Made by a program: the position numbers and the translations under genes. Positions 13,830-16,466 of a DNA stretch of 16,466 nucleotides are shown in pieces (position 1 is the stretch's first letter; each line of letters begins with the position of its first letter). Origin of the DNA: an uncultured Ruminococcus sp. (GTDB lineage: Bacteria; Bacillota; Clostridia; Oscillospirales; Ruminococcaceae); the NCBI GenBank assembly GCA_900752785.1, contig CAADWP010000092.1, forward strand, positions 1-16,466. The letters run 5' to 3'. The notes under the pieces were generated by a model, which saw only the letters and a list, made by a program, of their open reading frames with translations, did not search any database and was not told the DNA's origin.

Positions 13830-15767
13830 ATGGCTGAAAAATCAAAAGAAAAAATCAAAATCAGCGACAGCATTTCAAACGTTCCGGAAATCAAAACGGC
13901 ATCACCCGGAATGAAAGATATAAGTGAACGCAAAACTGCAGCGACTATGCCTGTTGACGAAAAAAAATCACGTTTTAAATTCTGGCATAAATTAAATGCA
14001 AAACGCGATGAGAATTCGTCTCATTATAAAAAGTTAAATCTGGCGCTGCTTCTTATCTTTCCGCTTTTCATATGTACAATGGCTGAAATTACTCAGGCAA
14101 AATCTATCGGCTATTATTTTGGATTCTGGGCAGACCACCCGCGGGTAATGTTTTTTAACATCTTAATTGCCGCTGTTATCTTTCTGTTTCTTCTTGTTAT
14201 TTTTTCAAAGGGATGGCTGGCGGTGCTTACGCAAAGCATTATTTATATGGGACTGAGCACCACTGAACTGTTTAAATACAATACCAACGGAAACCACCTT
14301 ATTCTTTCGGATATGAAGCTTTTCCGAAGCGTTAAAAGTCTTACCTCATTTGCGTATATAAAAATTACCTTTGCGCTTATCCTGTCATACATAATTGTAA
14401 TTGCTTTCTTTGCGGCTGTATATTATTTCAACCCGAAGATCAAGCTTAAAGCTTCAAAACGTGTTATAACCGGACTCGCCTGTACCGTTCCGTTCTTTGC
14501 AATTGTAATGCTTCCAGGTTTTTATAAGCCGGTATATTCGATTTTCGGTATTGATACTACTTCCGCAAGCAATGATATGCTGCTTAAAGAAAAATTCAAC
14601 AATAACAGCTTTCTGGCTTTTCTTGTCCAAACAGCAACAGAAAGCTTTGAAAACAGACTTACTCCTCCCACAGATTATGACAACAGCCACATAGATAAAA
14701 TACTTGATATAGATGTTGACGAAAGCGGAGATTTCAATGGCGGAGTCAAGCCAAACGTTATTTTTATCATGAATGAATCCTATGCTGATTTCCGTGTTTT
14801 TGATAAACTTAATGTAAACGATTCGTACTATAAGCAATTTGATAAAGCCTGTGAAGAAGGTCACAGCGGCACTATAATAACGCCGACTTATGCAAGCTGG
14901 ACTGTACGCGCCGAATTTGAGCTTATGTTCGGTCTCCCGGTCAAGGGAATCAATGATCCTAATATGCCTCAGCGCGAATTTGCCGAGCATGATCTGCCCG
15001 CAATGGCAAGATACTACAATAAATGGGGTTATGACACAGCCTATGTTCATCCTTTCCAAGGAGGCTTCTACAGCAGAAACAGAATATACGAATATCTTGG
15101 ATTCAATAAAATGATTTTCCATGACGATCAGGATAATGTTACCGACTTCACTGTTGACGTCGATCATTACGGAACCTATGTTGATGATTCTACCGTATTT
15201 AATCAGCTTCTGGAGCTTTTAAAGTCTTCTGATAAACCTATGTATATCCATACAACGACAATGCAAAATCATCAGCCATACAATCAAGGCGAGGATCCTG
15301 ATGACGAATTTGGAAATTATCTGCAGTGGATCCAACATACCAATGAAGGACTTGAAAAATTCCTTGACAGCCTTGAAAAGCTTGACGAACCTACTCTCGT
15401 ATTCTTTGTAGGCGATCATTTCCCGTCACTCAGAGGTGAAACAAGCGTTTACAATCAGCTTGATCTTGACGGTGAAAATTGCAGCGATCTTTACAGACAA
15501 AAGTATCTTCTTTGGAGCAACTACGGCGCTGATTTCTCAAATGTTCCTACCGATGAATTTTCATTTTTCTATATGCCGTATGTTGTTATTGATATAATTG
15601 ACGCTCCTCATGACGCATTTATAGAAAAAATGATGTATTACCTTAAACAAATTCCTGTTTACTCTACTTCATATGATAATTCAACGCCTCATGACGAAGA
15701 CCTCGACGCTCTGACTTATGACCGAATTGTCGGTGACGCATATTCAACTTCTCCTTTAAACAGCTAA
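13830..15767 (+). CDS. LTA synthase family membrane sulfatase (LtaS-like phosphoglycerol transferase)
   Basis: The 645-residue protein has a charged cytoplasmic N-terminal extension of about 68 residues. Hydrophobic membrane segments follow near 71-88, 107-127, 131-148, 178-199 and 211-229, then an extracellular sulfatase-fold domain from about 307. Expected LtaS catalytic and metal residues are present: Glu316 (FIMNESYAD), the nucleophile-position Thr358 (ASWTVRAEFELM), His481 (MQNHQPY), and Asp529-His530 (FVGDHFPSL). Enzymes of this family transfer glycerol phosphate from phosphatidylglycerol to lipoteichoic acid or other envelope acceptors. The exact polymer here is unknown. The roughly 70-residue Lys-rich extension before the first membrane span is longer than in S. 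aureus LtaS. The start has GAGGG about ten bases upstream. The thioesterase gene follows 12 bases later. Confidence 0.88.
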   Translation: MAEKSKEKIKISDSISNVPEIKTASPGMKDISERKTAATMPVDEKKSRFKFWHKLNAKRDENSSHYKKLNLALLLIFPLFICTMAEITQAKSIGYYFGFWADHPRVMFFNILIAAVIFLFLLVIFSKGWLAVLTQSIIYMGLSTTELFKYNTNGNHLILSDMKLFRSVKSLTSFAYIKITFALILSYIIVIAFFAAVYYFNPKIKLKASKRVITGLACTVPFFAIVMLPGFYKPVYSIFGIDTTSASNDMLLKEKFNNNSFLAFLVQTATESFENRLTPPTDYDNSHIDKILDIDVDESGDFNGGVKPNVIFIMNESYADFRVFDKLNVNDSYYKQFDKACEEGHSGTIITPTYASWTVRAEFELMFGLPVKGINDPNMPQREFAEHDLPAMARYYNKWGYDTAYVHPFQGGFYSRNRIYEYLGFNKMIFHDDQDNVTDFTVDVDHYGTYVDDSTVFNQLLELLKSSDKPMYIHTTTMQNHQPYNQGEDPDDEFGNYLQWIQHTNEGLEKFLDSLEKLDEPTLVFFVGDHFPSLRGETSVYNQLDLDGENCSDLYRQKYLLWSNYGADFSNVPTDEFSFFYMPYVVIDIIDAPHDAFIEKMMYYLKQIPVYSTSYDNSTPHDEDLDALTYDRIVGDAYSTSPLNS

Positions 15768-15779
15768 AAGGAGGATTGC

Positions 15780-16169
15780 ATGAAAATAATAAAAAACGGA
15801 ATCAAAGGAAACGCAGAGATGACTGTTTCTGCAAACGATCTCGCCTCAGTTGTCGGAAGCGGCAGCCTCGATGTGCTGGCAACTCCCATAATGACATCGC
15901 TTATGGAAAAAGCAGCTTGCAGCTGCATTGCCGACTACCTTGAAAACGACGAAACTACGGTCGGAATTGAACTTAATATTAAACATAACGCTCCAACACC
16001 GCTCGGAATGAAGGTTTCTGCGGAAGCTGTTCTTACCGATATAGACGGCAGATTATTTACCTTTTCGGTCAGAGCCATGGACGAAGTCGATATTATCGGC
16101 GAGGGAATCCACAAAAGAGTTCTTGTTTACGGACACAGATTTACTGAAAAAGCAAATTCAAAAAAATAA
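15780..16169 (+). CDS. FlK-like hotdog-fold thioesterase
   Basis: The 129-residue protein fits the thioesterase family that includes fluoroacetyl-CoA thioesterase FlK. Thr35, Glu43 and His69 (ATPIMTSLMEKAA and IKHNAPTPLGM) have exactly the spacing of FlK's catalytic Thr42, Glu50 and His76 (8 and 26 residues). FlK's fluoro-recognising phenylalanines are not evident, so the substrate is probably another acyl-CoA or acyl thioester; fluoroacetate resistance should not be assumed. The ATG has AAAAGGAGG five bases upstream, a site that overlaps the stop of the sulfatase gene, so the two are cotranscribed and probably coupled. A strong terminator follows. Confidence 0.85.
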   Translation: MKIIKNGIKGNAEMTVSANDLASVVGSGSLDVLATPIMTSLMEKAACSCIADYLENDETTVGIELNIKHNAPTPLGMKVSAEAVLTDIDGRLFTFSVRAMDEVDIIGEGIHKRVLVYGHRFTEKANSKK

Positions 16170-16211
16170 TTTAAAGCTGCTCCTTTAGTGCAATACTCAT
16201 ATAAAAGTTTT

Positions 16212-16256
16212 AGCCATAGCATTTTTGATTATAAATTAAAAATGCTATGGCTTTTC
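16212..16256 (+). terminator. Strong intrinsic terminator after the thioesterase gene
   Basis: A perfect 15-bp stem AGCCATAGCATTTTT / AAAAATGCTATGGCT (16212-16226 and 16238-16252) with an 11-base loop is followed by TTTTCTATT. It ends the sulfatase-thioesterase transcript. Confidence 0.93.
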
Positions 16257-16258
16257 TA

Positions 16259-16287
16259 TTGACATAAACTTTCTTTTAATGTATAAT
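16259..16287 (+). promoter_or_regulatory. Perfect consensus sigma-A promoter
   Basis: TTGACA (16259-16264), exactly 17 bases, and TATAAT (16282-16287): both hexamers match the consensus fully. Transcription should begin near 16294. No open reading frame starts between here and the window end at 16466, so the transcript is noncoding for at least 170 nt or is the long leader of a gene beyond the window. Confidence 0.88.
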
Positions 16288-16300
16288 ATTACTAAAATAA

Positions 16301-16320
16301 ATCAGAATTTATCAGAGTTT
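16301..16320 (+). repeat. Tandem 10-bp direct repeat
   Basis: ATCAGAATTT is followed at once by ATCAGAGTTT, one mismatch apart, just inside the predicted transcript of the promoter at 16259-16287. It could be a protein-binding site or chance. Confidence 0.5.
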
Positions 16321-16333
16321 CTATGTAACACTA

Positions 16334-16460
16334 CTGGGGAAAACCTTTCTGAGGAAAGGTTCTTCCCCAGCCCCCTTTCCAAAGACTTTTAGTTTTAAAT
16401 TTCTCGGATAGGCATAAATGCCTATCCGAGAAATTTGGAATTAAAGTTTTAGGAAGGGAG
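16334..16460. repeat. Pair of large palindromes, possible dispersed repeat or structured RNA
   Basis: The first palindrome (16334-16370) has arms CTGGGGAA+AACCTTTC and GAAAGGTT+TTCCCCAG: 16 base pairs with one bulged C and a TGAG loop. The second has a perfect 19-bp core, AAATTTCTCGGATAGGCAT (16397-16415) with its complement at 16418-16436. Its outer arms (about 16372-16392 and 16441-16460) are also similar inverted copies, giving an imperfect palindrome of about 90 bp. No coding frame is seen. Palindromes of this style recur between genes in Ruminococcus-type genomes as far as I recall, but copy number cannot be judged from one window. Confidence 0.8.
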
Positions 16461-16466
16461 TTTGAG

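Noticed and set aside
14454..15167. Long open frame of 237 codons antisense to the LTA synthase-like gene
   Set aside because: It lies wholly inside a well-supported sulfatase gene, has no ribosome binding site or family resemblance, and its composition is that of a reverse-frame shadow.
16301..16460. CRISPR array at the right end
   Set aside because: The repeats are palindromes and one 10-bp tandem duplication; there are no regularly spaced identical repeats with unique spacers and no cas genes.

Overview
The window looks like a chromosomal core-genome segment of a low- to mid-GC Gram-positive anaerobe of the Clostridia, most likely a Ruminococcus-like member of the Oscillospiraceae. The grounds are the gene families (long-form threonine synthase, COG1768 phosphoesterase, TIGR03960/TIGR03936 radical SAM pair, DUF896, LTA synthase-like sulfatase), AGGAGG-type ribosome binding sites, and AT-rich promoters with extended -10 elements. 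The species assignment is inference. No tRNA, rRNA, CRISPR array, transposase or phage gene is visible.

Layout. Bases 1-318 hold the start of clpC (minus strand, cut by the window edge). A small plus-strand gene (509-670) encodes a 53-residue protein that is almost one quarter cysteine. It converges on clpX, and the two share a bidirectional terminator. From about 12,800 back to 738 nearly everything is on the minus strand. In transcription order this is DUF896, cdd, the TIGR03960 radical SAM gene and its TIGR03936 partner; then rplS (own strong promoter and about 195-nt leader), lepB, rbgA, rnhB, yraN, thrC and a metallophosphoesterase; then tig (own extended -10 promoter), clpP and clpX. 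Genes in the middle block overlap or sit a few bases apart. A terminator between rplS and lepB, with no recognisable lepB promoter, suggests the block downstream of rplS is fed by read-through. A terminator-like hairpin just before clpP suggests partial separation of tig from clpPX.

From 12,861 rightwards transcription is on the plus strand: an SDR reductase whose motif resembles the EF-P 5-aminopentanone reductase YmfI, a membrane-bound LTA synthase-like sulfatase, and a FlK-like hotdog thioesterase. A strong terminator at 16,212-16,256 closes this block.

Functional themes are protein folding and turnover (trigger factor, ClpP, ClpX, ClpC), ribosome production and assembly (L19, RbgA, perhaps EF-P modification), secretion and envelope (signal peptidase I, sulfatase), and nucleotide, DNA and amino-acid metabolism (Cdd, RNase HII, ThrC).

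The least explained parts are the right end and the small cysteine-rich gene. At the right end a perfect consensus sigma-A promoter (TTGACA-17-TATAAT) is followed by a 10-bp tandem repeat and two large nested palindromes that run to the window edge. This could be a structured noncoding RNA or a dispersed palindromic repeat element. No complete new multi-gene system is demonstrable here; most of the window is ordinary housekeeping sequence.
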